Source of the DNA: Anaeramoeba flamelloides
Lineage: Eukaryota > Metamonada > Anaeramoebidae
Direction: 5' to 3'
NCBI GenBank assembly: GCA_027625915.1
Contig: JANTQA010000023.1
Span: 23,622,001-23,686,000, forward strand
DNA length: 64,000 bases
In this document: positions 21,592 through 33,517 of the stretch, in pieces
How the letters are laid out: every line of letters starts with the position of its first letter
Numbering within the stretch: position 1 is the first letter of the stretch
Made by a program: the position numbers and the translations under genes
Notes under the pieces: model-generated
Databases searched by the model: none
What the model was told of the DNA's origin: nothing
The model's input: only the letters and a program-made list of their open reading frames with translations

Positions 21592-23463
21592 GATGAAAAA
21601 AAAAAAAATGAAAATTGTTTGGACAATTTTTTATTTGTTATTTTTAGATTAAAGTATCTTTTTGCAAGGTAAAATTCATAGAAATTGTATTTTTTAAACT
21701 TGTGGTTGTTACAAATTTTTTGGTGAAACAGTTTTCGCTTGAAAAATATATTTTTGCTAATTTCGAAAATTAGCTCTTTGTTAAATTCTATTTTTAGTTT
21801 ATGTAAGAAAGTTCTATTTTTGTCCTTTAAAGATTAAAATTCAGGAATTTTTCAAGAAGAAAAGATTGTCTTGAATAGAGATATAATTACTGATATTTGA
21901 ATTATAAACGGGAAAATTTTTCTCTTCATTTTCAATTTTCTTTTTCAAATATATACACAAATTACGACACAATTCTTCAAGAACCCCTTTTAGTAAACAA
22001 AATCTGGAAAAGGAAGTGAAAAGTTTTTCCCATTTACAATTTAAATACCAGTATAGCTTTGAATATTTTGTAGAGTTTTATATTCCTTTCATATAATGTT
22101 ATACACTTCCCCTTTTCAAAATTTGTTATGTACTTCTGTGACTTTGTTTTCTTGCAATGCTTTATTTATTCTGAATATTTTCCAAAAAATTTGGCTAATT
22201 AGTGGAATAAAAATATAGATCTATGTACAAAAAACCCTTGTCTCAAATTAAAAGTGTTTTTTTTTTTTTTTTTTTCCAAAACAACTTCTGATATACTTTC
22301 TTTCAGTCAAAAGTGTCCTAAGATTTTTTCCAAATATCAAATATTTTATATAAATGACCTTTAAGGATTAAATAAAAAATAAGTAGAATAATAAACATCA
22401 AAGAAAAGTTGGTACCCCCTAAAATAAAACTAATAAATCAATAGATTTTCATAAAAATGAAAAAAAACTAATTTTTTAGGGCAATTATAGAGAAAAAAAA
22501 AAATGTTCATTTTGATCTTCAATTGAAGATCAAATAAAATTTCAATAGAAATCAAAATGATTTTCAATATAATCATTATTATTTTATCAATAATATTAGA
22601 ACAGCCGCGTTTTAAGAAGTGAGTATCAATTTTGCAATAAAAAAATTTGTTTTTCCAAATGAATTAAGTATCAAAAAAATTGAAAAAAAAAAAAATAAGA
22701 TCTGAAAAAATGATGAAAAAATCGTTTCAATTTTGAAAATTTCCAAAATAAATTTTTTCTTCTAATATCCATTCAAACTCTTTAAACACATGTAATTTAG
22801 CCCATCACAACTGGACCCCTTTGACTGGAAAATTGTTTAGAGCATAACCTAATAATGATAACGAATACTTATCCATTATAAAAACATTCTACTAAAGAGG
22901 AATTGTAGTTGAAGAGAAAAAGAGTGAATATTAGATCTTGAACTTGAAAAAGCAGCTTGAGAAAAATTAATCTGGATTTATTGAGGAAAACCAGGTAAAA
23001 AATCATCATAAAATACTTTTTTGAATAATTTGGCAATATTTTGAATATTACCCAACTAATTATATTTCAAAAGAATACAATAACTGGAGAAAGAAAAGAT
23101 AAGAAAAGAAAATGAAAAGATATAAAAAATTTAAGGAAAGAGTTTATTGATTAATTTTAATAAAATAAACAATAATAAATTCTTAAATTTTGTCAAATAA
23201 TAAATTATTTGAATGAATTATTTTCAATATATTTTATTATTAAGGTAAACAATATTTATTAATAATAAAATGAAAAAAATGAAACATTTCTAAAAATTAT
23301 TTTTAAAAATATTTTTTTAAATTAAATAACCCAAAGTATAAATATTATGACAACATTATCATTACATTATTATTAACAATAATTCTAATTCTTAAAAAAA
23401 TAAAGAAAGAATAGAATAGAATAGAAAAGATAAGATAAGATAAGGAAAGAAAAATAAATTAAA
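21592..23463. other. Intergenic between the transporter and AAA genes
   Basis: Holds MITE B copy 2 (22296-22840). The part 22850-23463 is AT-rich, with a GATA/GAATA-type simple tract (about 23408-23445) just beyond the stop codon of the AAA ATPase gene. Nothing coding seen. Confidence 0.6.
22296..22840. mobile_element. MITE B copy 2 (~545 bp)
   Basis: The left end is ACTTTCTTTCAGTCAAAAGT and the right end is ACTGGACCCCTTTGACTGG; the inverse of the right end (CCAGTCAAAGGGG) matches the left end. Related to 52219-52920 along its length, e.g. AATGACCTTTAAGGATTAAAT and TTTTCTTCTAATATCC. Its termini share TCAAAG(G)GG with MITE C, suggesting the same mobilising enzyme. Non-coding. Confidence 0.7.
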
Positions 23464-26400
23464 TTAAATATAATTATTAAAAGAATTGTCACTATTAATT
23501 TGTAGGTTAGTATCAGTTCCATGATAAAAGTAGTTCCATTTTAATAATTTCTTAATATTTAAAGAATCTGGCGCCAATGAAGATTTAATTGTTGTTAATT
23601 TTTTTTCAAAATCCAAGAACTGTAATTCACGTAAAGAAAATTTCAAATTATTTTCCATTTTTTGTTTTTTTTCAAGTTCTAATTGATCATAAATGGGCCC
23701 ATATAAAGCAACATTAACCAAGTTTTTCAGATCTGAACCAGAATAATTTTCGGTCAATTTGGCCAATTTATTGAAATTAAAATTTGATTCCAATTTTTCC
23801 TTTTGTAATAAAATTTTTAAAATTTGGAATCTTTGCTCATAATTAGGCAAAGGTATATAATATTTTTTATTAAATCTCCTAATTATAGCATCATCTAAAT
23901 CATAAGGTCTATTTGTTGATCCAATAATAATGATTTTTTTTTTGTCAAAATGATCATTATTAACATGATCCTCATCATTAATATCGTTAATATCGTTAAT
24001 ATCTAATTTTAAATTTTCAATTTCACAATTATTTTGAGAATTAATATTGGTCTTCATTATCTCAGTATTATTCTGATTAACGTTTAAGGAATCACAAAAT
24101 TGCATAAATAAGTTTTTAATTTTCCTATTTGTTTCATTTTCCATTTGGATATTTGTTCTTTTAGACAATAAAGAATCAACTTGATCAATAAATAAAATAG
24201 AAGGCGAGCATTTTTTAGCAAGAGAAAAAATTGCCTGTACATTTTTTTCTGCGTTACCGTACCATTTTGAATAAATTAACGAAGGTGTGATCTTTAATAA
24301 AGTGATCTTATTTTTTTGATCTTTTGATATTTCGTTAGCAATCGATTTTGCTATCATTGTTTTCCCAGAACCCGATGGCCCATATAATAATACCCCTTTA
24401 AAAAAATTATTACTTTTCAAATTACCTCTTTGATATAATTCCGGCCTATTAAAAGGCTGTATTAAATCTTCAAATAATTTGTCTTTAATATTATTCATAC
24501 CCCCAATATTTTCAAATTTAACTTTCAAATGGTCAAGAGCAACATTCGCTTGCCTATAAATTAATTTTTCCAAATTACTAAAGTTTTTAAATTTTATTTT
24601 TCGGTTATTTTTATTATCCACATCCACATCCTCATCCTCATTCTCATTCCCATTCCCATTCTCATTTTCATTCTCCTTCCCATTCCCATTCCCATTCTTA
24701 TTCCCATTATTTGCTTTTTGGTTTAATTTTGTATTATTAAATAAATTTAACCCATAAATTAAATCATTTTTATTCAGATCAATATTCAAGTTTATAGTTT
24801 TATTAAAATTATTTTTTACTGAATGGGTAATTGAATAGCCAATAATGCAGTCCATTTCTTTTGGTGTATAAATATTATTTGTAAATAAATTACAATTTTT
24901 ATTTAAAAAAATTGAATTTAAATCAATTGATTTTAAATTCTTGCATTGGAAATTTAATAATAATTTATTTTGTTGTTGAATATTAAATTTTTTTTCAATT
25001 TTTATAAAATTTTGCCAAATTTTTTTTTTTTTTTGATTTGTTGGTTTTTTAATAAAAATTAATTGTCCAAAATATTGTGTAAAAAAATTTATTAATCTTT
25101 TTTCTCGGGCATCAATAATTTTTTTAAAAAAATTTTTTTGAATATTTTTATTTATGATTATTTTAGTTTTTTCATCATTACCGTTGCTTTTATCATTGTT
25201 GTTGTTGTTGTTGTTGTTGTTACCGCTGCTGCTGCTGTTGTTGATGTTTCTGTTTTTGTTGTTATTATTATTTTTATTAACATCGCTGTTATTATTGTTA
25301 CTGGTATCATCATTATTATTGTTAACTTGTTTTATTAATAACTTTCTTGAATTGTTTAATAATTGGAATTTCTCTTGTTGGTATTTCCGAATTGATTTTA
25401 AAATATGTGTTGATTCCAATTTTGTTAATTTATGTTCCCCAGTTTCAATGCCACTAAAAATAAAAGCATTTGGATTATTACGAATTAAATTATCAATTTC
25501 AAATTTTATTGTTTCCAATATATGATACGAATGTAATACAGATTTGTCAATATTTGGGATAAATAATAGAAAAGGCCGCCCACATTTTTTTAAAAGATTA
25601 AAAAATTGCTTGCATAGGATTATTGGCAACTCTTGGTTTAATTTGTCATCTAATTTCAAAATTTCACTTTTTTTTACAAAATAGCAATTTCTTTTTGATT
25701 TTAGCCCTAGATCACATCCTACATTTGGAAGTGGGTCATCAAATTCAATTGCAAGATAAGGTGAAGAATAACAAAACTCTGTGGGGAAACTCATGATAAC
25801 TTTACCAAACGCACCCGGCTTTGGCCCTGATAATAAAGTTGAGTTTTGTTTATTTTGTTTGCTTTTTTGTTGGCTATTGTGAAGCAAGGATCTAATCAAA
25901 CGATCAGAATCAATTTTTTGAAAATCTGGTCCAATGTACATTATTCTCTCTCCAATTGAAAATTCTTTTTCTTTACTGTGTTCTTTTTCTTTTTCTTTTT
26001 TACAAACGTTTTCTTCTTCTTTTTCTTTTTCTTTTTCTTCTTCATTTCCTTTTTTTGTGTCGTTTTCTTCTTCTTCTTCTTTTTCTTTTTCTTTATCTTT
26101 TTCTTTATTAGTGTTGCTATTATACTTTTTTTCAAATGTTCTAAATAAGGGCAAAAGTGGTAGAAATTCAAGAAGATTAAATGTGAAGAATTGAAAATTA
26201 AATTCTTTTGAGAGGTATTTACAAATCTTTTCTTGAATAATGGTACAATTTTTCTTGCCAACGAAAAAATATTTTCGAAGATTATCATTCTGGGTGTTGT
26301 TGAAATTAGGTTTGTTCTTCTCCAAGCTCTTAAATGTCAAACCGCTATTAAAATTTAATTTAATAAACATTTTTAACAATTTAAGAAGATTTTGAGGAAG

Positions 26401-27162
26401 ATATTTTTCAAATTGGATCGCTTTATTTTCATTTAGCGATCGCTTTTCAATTAAATTTTCAACTTGCGAAATCAAAAGCTGATTACAGAATTGCTTTTTA
26501 ATTTCTTTTCTTTTCAAATACCGTAATTCCCGAGAAGAAAACTTGTTGATTTTTGGATTTTTTTGGTTGAACTTGGAGAATTGCTTCTCGAAAGAGCCAG
26601 ATTTCTTCAGGTTTTCTTGGGTTTTGTTAATAAACAACTCTGAAAGAAAAACAAAAGAATAGCGTTTGCCTTGATCGCCGATGAATTCAAGATTGTCTCC
26701 ATCTTTTAAAAGGATTTTGTGACCCTTGACTAAAATGTTTCCATTTAAGTACACCTTCCCTTCTTGCCCTGTAACTCGTAAATAACGATTTCTTGTAACC
26801 GCGTCGAGAGAAATATTTGAGAGTGATCGACTAAATTCTCCTTCTTGGCCATACAACATGAAGCTTAGCTTTGGGTGTGATCCGAAAAAAAAAGGTAATT
26901 TGTAAATTGGCACAAAGGATCGATTGCCATAGAGAGAATATAGCCTTCCATATTTGGGGCGATCAAGTTCTCGTTGGGTAGAGTTGGACTGTACGTTAAG
27001 ACCTCCGGGCTTATAAAACAAGCGTTGCGTTTGGGGTGAGATTGTTTTTGGTGACTGTAGCCTTTGTCTCTTGTACGAAAACTGCTTCAGATCACAAGTT
27101 TTGTTCGTTGGGCTTCGACTTGTCGTTACCACATTATTTTTTGAAACAAACGGGTCGTTCAT
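23464..27162 (-). CDS. FHA-AAA ATPase, meiotic-clade AAA (plant At4g02480/DAA1-like)
   Basis: A 1232-aa AAA-family ATPase. The architecture matches the large plant FHA-AAA proteins: an FHA-like beta domain (about 70-176), a Lys/Glu tract (~350-410), a degenerate NTPase-like middle region, Asn-rich tracts, a short VVGF-like motif (CIIGYSITH), then an AAA core. Walker A is GPSGSGKT (928-935, K934), pore-loop region SKWYG, Walker [10 protein letters not shown] (D993, Q994), sensor 1 GSTNRP, arginine fingers RRF, and an SGSDLKNL C-domain. The normal Walker B Glu is replaced by Gln (CAA at 24183-24181). The frame extends 17 codons upstream to a GTG; I chose ATG 27162. Stop TAA. Intronless across 3.7 kb. 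The family's cellular role is poorly defined; membrane-protein or protein-complex remodelling is inferred from the ATAD1/spastin clade. Confidence 0.9.
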   Translation of the reverse strand: MNDPFVSKNNVVTTSRSPTNKTCDLKQFSYKRQRLQSPKTISPQTQRLFYKPGGLNVQSNSTQRELDRPKYGRLYSLYGNRSFVPIYKLPFFFGSHPKLSFMLYGQEGEFSRSLSNISLDAVTRNRYLRVTGQEGKVYLNGNILVKGHKILLKDGDNLEFIGDQGKRYSFVFLSELFINKTQENLKKSGSFEKQFSKFNQKNPKINKFSSRELRYLKRKEIKKQFCNQLLISQVENLIEKRSLNENKAIQFEKYLPQNLLKLLKMFIKLNFNSGLTFKSLEKNKPNFNNTQNDNLRKYFFVGKKNCTIIQEKICKYLSKEFNFQFFTFNLLEFLPLLPLFRTFEKKYNSNTNKEKDKEKEKEEEEENDTKKGNEEEKEKEKEEENVCKKEKEKEHSKEKEFSIGERIMYIGPDFQKIDSDRLIRSLLHNSQQKSKQNKQNSTLLSGPKPGAFGKVIMSFPTEFCYSSPYLAIEFDDPLPNVGCDLGLKSKRNCYFVKKSEILKLDDKLNQELPIILCKQFFNLLKKCGRPFLLFIPNIDKSVLHSYHILETIKFEIDNLIRNNPNAFIFSGIETGEHKLTKLESTHILKSIRKYQQEKFQLLNNSRKLLIKQVNNNNDDTSNNNNSDVNKNNNNNKNRNINNSSSSGNNNNNNNNNDKSNGNDEKTKIIINKNIQKNFFKKIIDAREKRLINFFTQYFGQLIFIKKPTNQKKKKIWQNFIKIEKKFNIQQQNKLLLNFQCKNLKSIDLNSIFLNKNCNLFTNNIYTPKEMDCIIGYSITHSVKNNFNKTINLNIDLNKNDLIYGLNLFNNTKLNQKANNGNKNGNGNGKENENENGNGNENEDEDVDVDNKNNRKIKFKNFSNLEKLIYRQANVALDHLKVKFENIGGMNNIKDKLFEDLIQPFNRPELYQRGNLKSNNFFKGVLLYGPSGSGKTMIAKSIANEISKDQKNKITLLKITPSLIYSKWYGNAEKNVQAIFSLAKKCSPSILFIDQVDSLLSKRTNIQMENETNRKIKNLFMQFCDSLNVNQNNTEIMKTNINSQNNCEIENLKLDINDINDINDEDHVNNDHFDKKKIIIIGSTNRPYDLDDAIIRRFNKKYYIPLPNYEQRFQILKILLQKEKLESNFNFNKLAKLTENYSGSDLKNLVNVALYGPIYDQLELEKKQKMENNLKFSLRELQFLDFEKKLTTIKSSLAPDSLNIKKLLKWNYFYHGTDTNLQINSDNSFNNYI

Positions 27163-27811
27163 TTTCTGTTTTTTGAATGTTGTCCTTTGGTTGTAAAATG
27201 TTTTCGTTGTCACGAAGTGGTATTTATTGAAATTGCTTTTGTTCTTTAATCAAAAAAGAAATAAACAAAGAAAAATTATTTGGTTTTGTTTTGAGAAAAA
27301 ATAAAACTAAACGAGTTTAGATTCTTATTTTTCGGAAAATCGATGAAATTTTGTTCTATAGTCCCGAAATTAAAGAAACCATTATTTTAGTTGCAAACAC
27401 TCTGACGTTAATTTTGATTTATGATATATCTTGAAAAAAAAACAGTATTATTCAAAAATAAATTCTGTTTGGAAAAGTAAATAATTAATTTGTTATAATT
27501 TGTCATGTTAAGAAAAAAAATGAGGTGATCATCGTTTTTTATTGAAGGTTGGATTGTTTGAAATTTGCAAAATCTGAATTTTCTATTATGATGACATCAG
27601 TTAATTTGCACGTTTTTCTTTGCTGATGAAAAATTAGAATTATGAATTTATTTGGAACAGTTTTGGTAATAAATCGACAACTAAAAGGATAAATACATCC
27701 AATATGATCGTGTTCCTTCAAATAAGAGACTATGGAAAGAAACAGATTTTTTTTTCTTCTAAATTAGGGTAATACTTTGACAAGGGTAATTCTGTAGAAG
27801 TTGAAAATATA

Positions 27812-28093
27812 ATGATTTTTGAGAGAAATGAAGATCAGAATATTGACAAATTAAAAATGAGCATTGAAAAAAGAGATAACAAACTATATTTAATAACTGA
27901 TCACAATTTTAAAATAAAACCCACACCTCATAGGGTGTATTTTACTCATAAATCCAAAATATCAAATAAGGAAAAATATTTTTTTAAACAATTTCCTTTT
28001 TATTTAAATTACTTCAAACTCTACTTTCAAAAATACTTCATTTCAAATAACATTTTAAAAACCAACAAATTTACAAAGTTTCTTCACATTTAA
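27812..28093 (+). CDS. Doubtful hypothetical ORF, 93 aa
   Basis: An ATG-to-TAA frame starting 650 bp upstream of, and divergent from, the AAA ATPase gene. The first 60 residues have a mixed composition (DKLKMSIEKRDNKLYLITDH and a KPTPHRVYFTHKS stretch), but the last 35 are Phe/Tyr/Lys-rich as expected of translated AT-rich DNA. No domain recognised. It may be chance. Confidence 0.2.
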   Translation: MIFERNEDQNIDKLKMSIEKRDNKLYLITDHNFKIKPTPHRVYFTHKSKISNKEKYFFKQFPFYLNYFKLYFQKYFISNNILKTNKFTKFLHI

Positions 28094-28659
28094 ATCACAA
28101 ACACCCCAAAAAATTAATTAAAAAAATCTAAAAAAGTTATATTTTAGTAAAAATTGTTGTAATATTAATTTGAATTTATCAGTATAATAGTCTTATTTGA
28201 GATGTCGTTTTTATTTTAAAACTGAGATTTATTATCAAATATGGTTTGTTATCTCTTTGTTCAATGCTAATTTCTCTTGAGAAAAATTAATGTAAGTAAA
28301 TTTCTATCGATCATTAATTTTTTAAGACTTATATATCAACTTTTCAAGAGTATGAAATCTTAAAATTAAAGTATCTTTTCATAAAAAAATAGATAATATT
28401 CAGGTTCAATGGTATAAATGTCTCAATAAATTCTATTAGTAAAAGAGTTGTTTAAGGGGCTTATCTCTACTGATAAAATGCAATTTATGGTTGGAAATTT
28501 TTTACAAAAATTTAACTTTTTGAAATTTTTATTCTCAACTTTGAATAAAGCATTTTATGTAGTCAAATGTTAAGAAACTCTGTAAAATTAGTTGTTCTTC
28601 GAAATATTCTTTGTCAGGGAATGTTTGATTGGAAACAGTTTGAATATTTATTTAAATGG

Positions 28660-28868
28660 GAATTAAACTAAAAAATTTTTTGAAATTTATTAGATTTTAT
28701 AAGTATTTAATTTTTTTACCTAAATTTAATAGAAACCGAGAAATTTTTTTGTAAATTACTTAGATTTGAAAAACACAGTTTATTTTCAATATTAATCACA
28801 TTTCTAGAAAAGAGGCTATTATTTAGAAATTTGTCATAAAAAAAAATAATTGAGACTAGACCCTTAAG
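28660..28868. repeat. Short J-related relic
   Basis: The left edge reads AATGGGAATTAAACTAAAAAA and the right edge reads GAGACTAGACCCTTAAG, degenerate forms of the J termini (GGGACTAGTAAACT) in inverted orientation about 200 bp apart. The interior does not obviously match J; probably an internally deleted derivative. Confidence 0.45.
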
Positions 28869-31800
28869 TTGTTTTCTTTAGTAAAAAATGATTGTTTTTT
28901 GAACACAAAATTTAAGGGAATTTAGGAAATAACTACATTTTAAGTTAATTTTCAAGATTGAAGGCGAAACCCCAGGTACTTAAAGTCAAAAATGTCTTTC
29001 CTTGAAGTTTTTCAAACTGTAGATTACTTGTGAAATAATTCAATTTTTTGAAAAAGTAAAATATACCCCAATTCAGAATACATAACACACCAAAATGCAA
29101 TTTGTTCAAAAAAAAATCTTATTTTATCAATTGATAAAGAAATGCCGAATTTGAATCATTCACTAATTGGAATTTTAACACTTTTTTATAAATTACAGGA
29201 CTCACAAAACAAAAAATAAATAAATATCAATACAAATAAATTATTGGTGTTTTAAAAATATTGGAGAGAACAAAATAAAAATATATATTAGTAAATTTGT
29301 TTAAATTCTATTAGGAATATTGATCAATCAAATAGTTAGATAATATCAACTAATTTTATTTGAGTTTTTCTATTTAAAAGAACTCAACTTTAGCATAATA
29401 TCAACCGTTCAAAAAAATTTAGGATCGAACAAAGCAAGTTACGTAATTCAAAAAATAACAGAAATGAAAAAAAAAAAACTAAAAGATGAAAAAATGATTT
29501 ACATATTTTAAACAAAAATCAAAAGTTATTTCCAATTTAAATGCAATTGTATTATTATAATTCTTTGGAACATTTTTGCTGTGAGGAAAATTTTGAATTT
29601 AAGTTTACTTATTGTTTCAGTAACTCAGTATTGGCAATAAATCATTTGATCTTTTTTTCTTTCTAACTCTTCTTTTATTAAAAACAAAATTCAGATAGGA
29701 AAAAAAGGCAAAATTAGTTTTTAAGTTTGGCTTGATTTATCCTCTAATTTCGAAAATTTTTACAATCAATGTATGAATTTTTTTTTAATTTGCATTAAAA
29801 TCGATTAAAAAAACAAAAAAAAAAAATACAACCTTTTGGTTAATCCCTAAATTTACAATTTTTTAAACTATTTTTTTATATCTGATGTTGAATTTTAGGG
29901 TTCTAGAAAAGAAAATACCTATAACCCTCAAATGAAAAATAAATTTAATCATGAAAAGAATACATTTTCTTAATAAATTTATTGATTGGTTTTTTTCCTT
30001 TTAAAATTAATGGTAAAATCAAAAAAAATTTTCAAATAGATTTTGTGAGAAAAATTTTAGCAAAAGTATCATTAAACCACAAAAAAAAAATACATGAATT
30101 TAATAATTTATTGAATTTTCCCAGCTTTTCAAATAATTTAAAAACCTTTTTAATATTTTTACAATACTTTTAAATCTAGGGCAGTAATACAATATGATAT
30201 GCTTGGAAAAGTTATATGTTTTTTTTTTGTAGTGTTTCGAAGATTTTTTTACACTTATTTTTTCCTTCATTTTAGTAATAAAAAAAAAAAAATCTAAAAG
30301 TTAGGTTGATTATTTGATTAAAATGGAATTTATAATATCAAATTAAACCAAAATTTAAATATGTATAATTTTACAAATTTGAATTTTAATTAAAAAAATA
30401 GGCAAAATTGAATTTCTTGGATTTTGTTTGCTCTGTTTATACTATTCATATTAAATCAGCATTAAAATATTTTTACAAGGGAATTGATAACTACTTTTCT
30501 AATTGAAAATGGATTTTCGGGTATAATCAGTATTTACGTACAGATAAATCTCACAAATGTTTAGTCCAGTTAGATCTAAGAAAAAAAAAATGAAATATTT
30601 TTCACAAAATTGTATTCCATAGTATCAAAATATGAAAAAGAGGACCAAAAAAAATCTTCTTTTTTCAAACAATTTCCTTTTAGAGATAATTTTAATACGG
30701 AGTTTATTTACTGCCTGAATATATAAAAAATCCTAGAAAATTCTAAAAAATGTATTAGTATTTCAAAAGTTGTTCTAAAATGTCAAAATGTAGGAAATTG
30801 GCAATTTTTGGATGAAGAATCCTTTTTTATTTGCTACAAAGTCATTTTTTTATAAAAAGAGATAAGGGTGTGTTTGGTATTGTATAGAAATTTACGAAAA
30901 ACGACATTCCCATTTCCCAAAAATCTCTATTTTTTTTTCTTTCAATCAACAATCACTTTTAAAAGATTTTTTTTTAAATTTTCAAAAAAAGATTTAATTT
31001 TTGTAAATATAATTCCCATTGGATAATCTGATGCAAAACTCCTAAAAAAATTTCTCTGAAAACCTCTGAATAATTTCACCTTGGTACTAACAAATAGGTT
31101 TTGAGAGGAAAAAGACAAACAAAAAAAAATATCACCCTATAAAAGATTGAAATGATGTGTTATATGTTTGTAAGGATCAACTCTGTTCAAAAATCAGGTC
31201 TATGAGAACTATATCGTAAAAGAGTTGTCATGAACTTCAATGATTGAAAAAACAAAAAAATATCAAAACCAAAAAAATTAAGAGACAATCAGAACTATTT
31301 TATAACGAATTAATCTGATTTATTGGAGCAATGAAAGTAGTCCAATGATCAAAAATAATAGACAAGGCGATCTTTTAAATTTAGAGATGTTTATTGAGAA
31401 TATTGGAGATGATCTTCATTTTTTCAGGTTATAAAATCTCAGGTTATTTTTCTTTTTCATTTTTCTCGTTTCTTGGCAAGGTGTTCGAGTTTTGGTATTT
31501 AATAAGTTCTTTTTCTTTTTTCTTTGAAAAATTACATAAAATGATTTTTTTATCCAAATGGGTGAATATTTCCATGAACATAACTTTACATTGTAAATGA
31601 TATTGGACATAAAGTTCTTAAGACTATTTGATAAATCCAAAGTGTAGCCCTTAATCCAGTTTGAGTATTTTTAATTATATGTCTCGGGGTAGATCAGTAG
31701 ACAATAAGAAGAAAAATATTTGAAAAATTTTCTAATTGCCCCCATTTTACAAATAAAATCGATTTGACAATTTTTTTCTATTTGACAGTTTTTTACCAGA

Positions 31801-32599
31801 ACAATAAATAGCTTCAACAAACCAAACAAAAATCATAAACTCAACTTCCTCAAATTATTTTTGAATTCAATTACTTTTTATAAACTGCTCGTATTGAAAA
31901 CTTTTAAAAAAAAAGAATTTTAAATTTGATGTAACTCTTAATTGTTGAATATTTATCCATTTTTCTCAAATAAAAAAAAATACCTGATAAAGTTTAAAGT
32001 CTTGGTTTGGTGAGGAAACACTCAAACAGTATCATTAAAAAGAAAAATTAGAAAATTTGCCTGAAACTGTAATATTTATTAAAAGTACTACCTCTATTTT
32101 GGTCACCTCATTGTAATTATAACCTTTTATGGGTAACTACACAACCAACTTTTAATACCAAAACAAAGGGAAATTTAATTTTAATAGATCACTTAATAGA
32201 AGAAAAAAGATCTGTAACCAGAAATAATTCATCCCTCAACAGATTAGAATTTTCAATCAACTGTAATTTAGTGATCAAAATGAAAAAAAAAAAAAAATGA
32301 TTAAATACGCCAATTCTGTCCATACCAAAGGAATGGTCTCAAATAAAAGGAGTTTCTGGATGTTTCAAATTGAAATGTATTCTTGTCAAAAAAATTCAAG
32401 ATCAGTTGGGTAAAAGGGCAAGAAAATCGTGTTATAAAAAATTAAAAAAATTTATTGAATAAAAAAGGATGTTTAAATACAAATAATGAGGTAAAGGTTT
32501 GAAAATTTTAAAAAACCAAATAAAAACAAAGACTGAAAGAAAAGAGATCAAACCAAGAGTTTAAAAATAAAAAAAAAAAAAAAAAAAAGGTTGTAAAAA

Positions 32600-33517
32600 C
32601 TAATGGTTAAAATTGCTGATTAATCGTTTCAAAGCAGGGAAAATGATTTTTTCTTTCCGCTTTGTATAATATTGCTTTGAAAAAACAGAGTCTTTCCAAA
32701 CACAGGGCGGTGGCGGCAAAATCATTGCCACAAATGCGACATAAAGTGCGCCACAAATTAAATCTATTAAGAAGTGGTGTTCTAAATAAAGCGCTGAAAA
32801 AATGATCAAAAAATCGAAAGCCCATAAAAACCAATTTTTGATATCAAACAGTGTGGCTGTTAATGGCCAAGCAATATGCATTGAAGGCCAAGAACCGAAA
32901 ACGATGGGGTTAGCAGAATAGAAGTCTTGAAACCATGAGACCCCAAAGATGTGATCAGCTCTCGCCATCCCAGCACAGTTCCCAGTGATCGGCGAAAATG
33001 GAAGCAGTTTGCCCTGCTCGAGTGAGAATTCAAAAAACCAAGACGGCGCGCTTGGGTAAAGTGTCATTGTCACAAACCCACAATTGGCAACAACAGCTAA
33101 CACTAAATAGAAATAGGCCACGCGCTTGGGATCCTTATATTTGTAAATCAGGTATAGCGGGAAGACAGTGGGCCAGAGATAATGCGCCATATATATGTAC
33201 CCACATATGAGATCAAAGACAGGGTTGACTAGGGGGCGTAGTAGCCGATGCACTAGTCCACCAAAGAGCAACTGTTCCAATCTTGGGAGACCCGTGACGA
33301 CAATACCCGGGTGAAGGTCTTTTGGCACTATCAAATCGTAAATTGGGCCGATCAAAAAGTAAGAAAGTAAAAATAAGCCAGGCAGAATCAACCTCCACCT
33401 GATATATGGAAACTTCCTTTGGACAAGCTGATCCTTCCCAAAGAGCCAATTTAAAGAGGTGTATGGGTTTGATATCATACGCTTTTCATGGTTACTTAGT
33501 TTTTGATATCTTTTCAT
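32600..33517 (-). CDS. Inositol phosphorylceramide synthase (Aur1-like, PAP2 family)
   Basis: A 305-aa polytopic enzyme, intronless. It likely transfers phosphoinositol (or a similar head group) from phosphatidylinositol to ceramide in the Golgi, giving IPC. The family motifs are visible: TLYPSAPSWF (152-161), GSWPSMH (208-214, catalytic H214) and YLEHHFLID (244-252, with H248 and D252 in the His-x3-Asp spacing). These correspond to the catalytic His/His/Asp of yeast Aur1. About six hydrophobic segments surround them. The ATG at 33517 begins a soluble basic N-terminus (MKRYQKLSNHEKRM); the stop is TAG. The C-terminal tail is Lys-rich. Coding GC is clearly above the flanking DNA. Other sphingolipid head-group transferases of the same fold cannot be excluded. 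Confidence 0.85.
   Translation of the reverse strand: MKRYQKLSNHEKRMISNPYTSLNWLFGKDQLVQRKFPYIRWRLILPGLFLLSYFLIGPIYDLIVPKDLHPGIVVTGLPRLEQLLFGGLVHRLLRPLVNPVFDLICGYIYMAHYLWPTVFPLYLIYKYKDPKRVAYFYLVLAVVANCGFVTMTLYPSAPSWFFEFSLEQGKLLPFSPITGNCAGMARADHIFGVSWFQDFYSANPIVFGSWPSMHIAWPLTATLFDIKNWFLWAFDFLIIFSALYLEHHFLIDLICGALYVAFVAMILPPPPCVWKDSVFSKQYYTKRKEKIIFPALKRLISNFNH

Larger units (their letters stand above)
27214..32599. other. Long intergenic region (5.4 kb)
   Basis: Apart from one weak open frame (27812-28093) and a J-like relic (28660-28868), I see only AT-rich sequence. Open frames at 29982-30173 and 31394-31640 are low-complexity or overlap on opposite strands. No tRNA or other RNA gene was recognised. 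Confidence 0.55.

Noticed and set aside
25138-26288. Open frames opposite the AAA ATPase (poly-Leu/Val/Ser) and in its other frames (poly-Lys)
   Set aside because: They are antisense or frame-shifted readings of the Asn, Glu and Lys codon repeats of the real gene.
31680-31720. tRNA-like phrase GGGGTAGATCAGTAGAC
   Set aside because: No matching acceptor stem, anticodon arm or TTC box within tRNA length.
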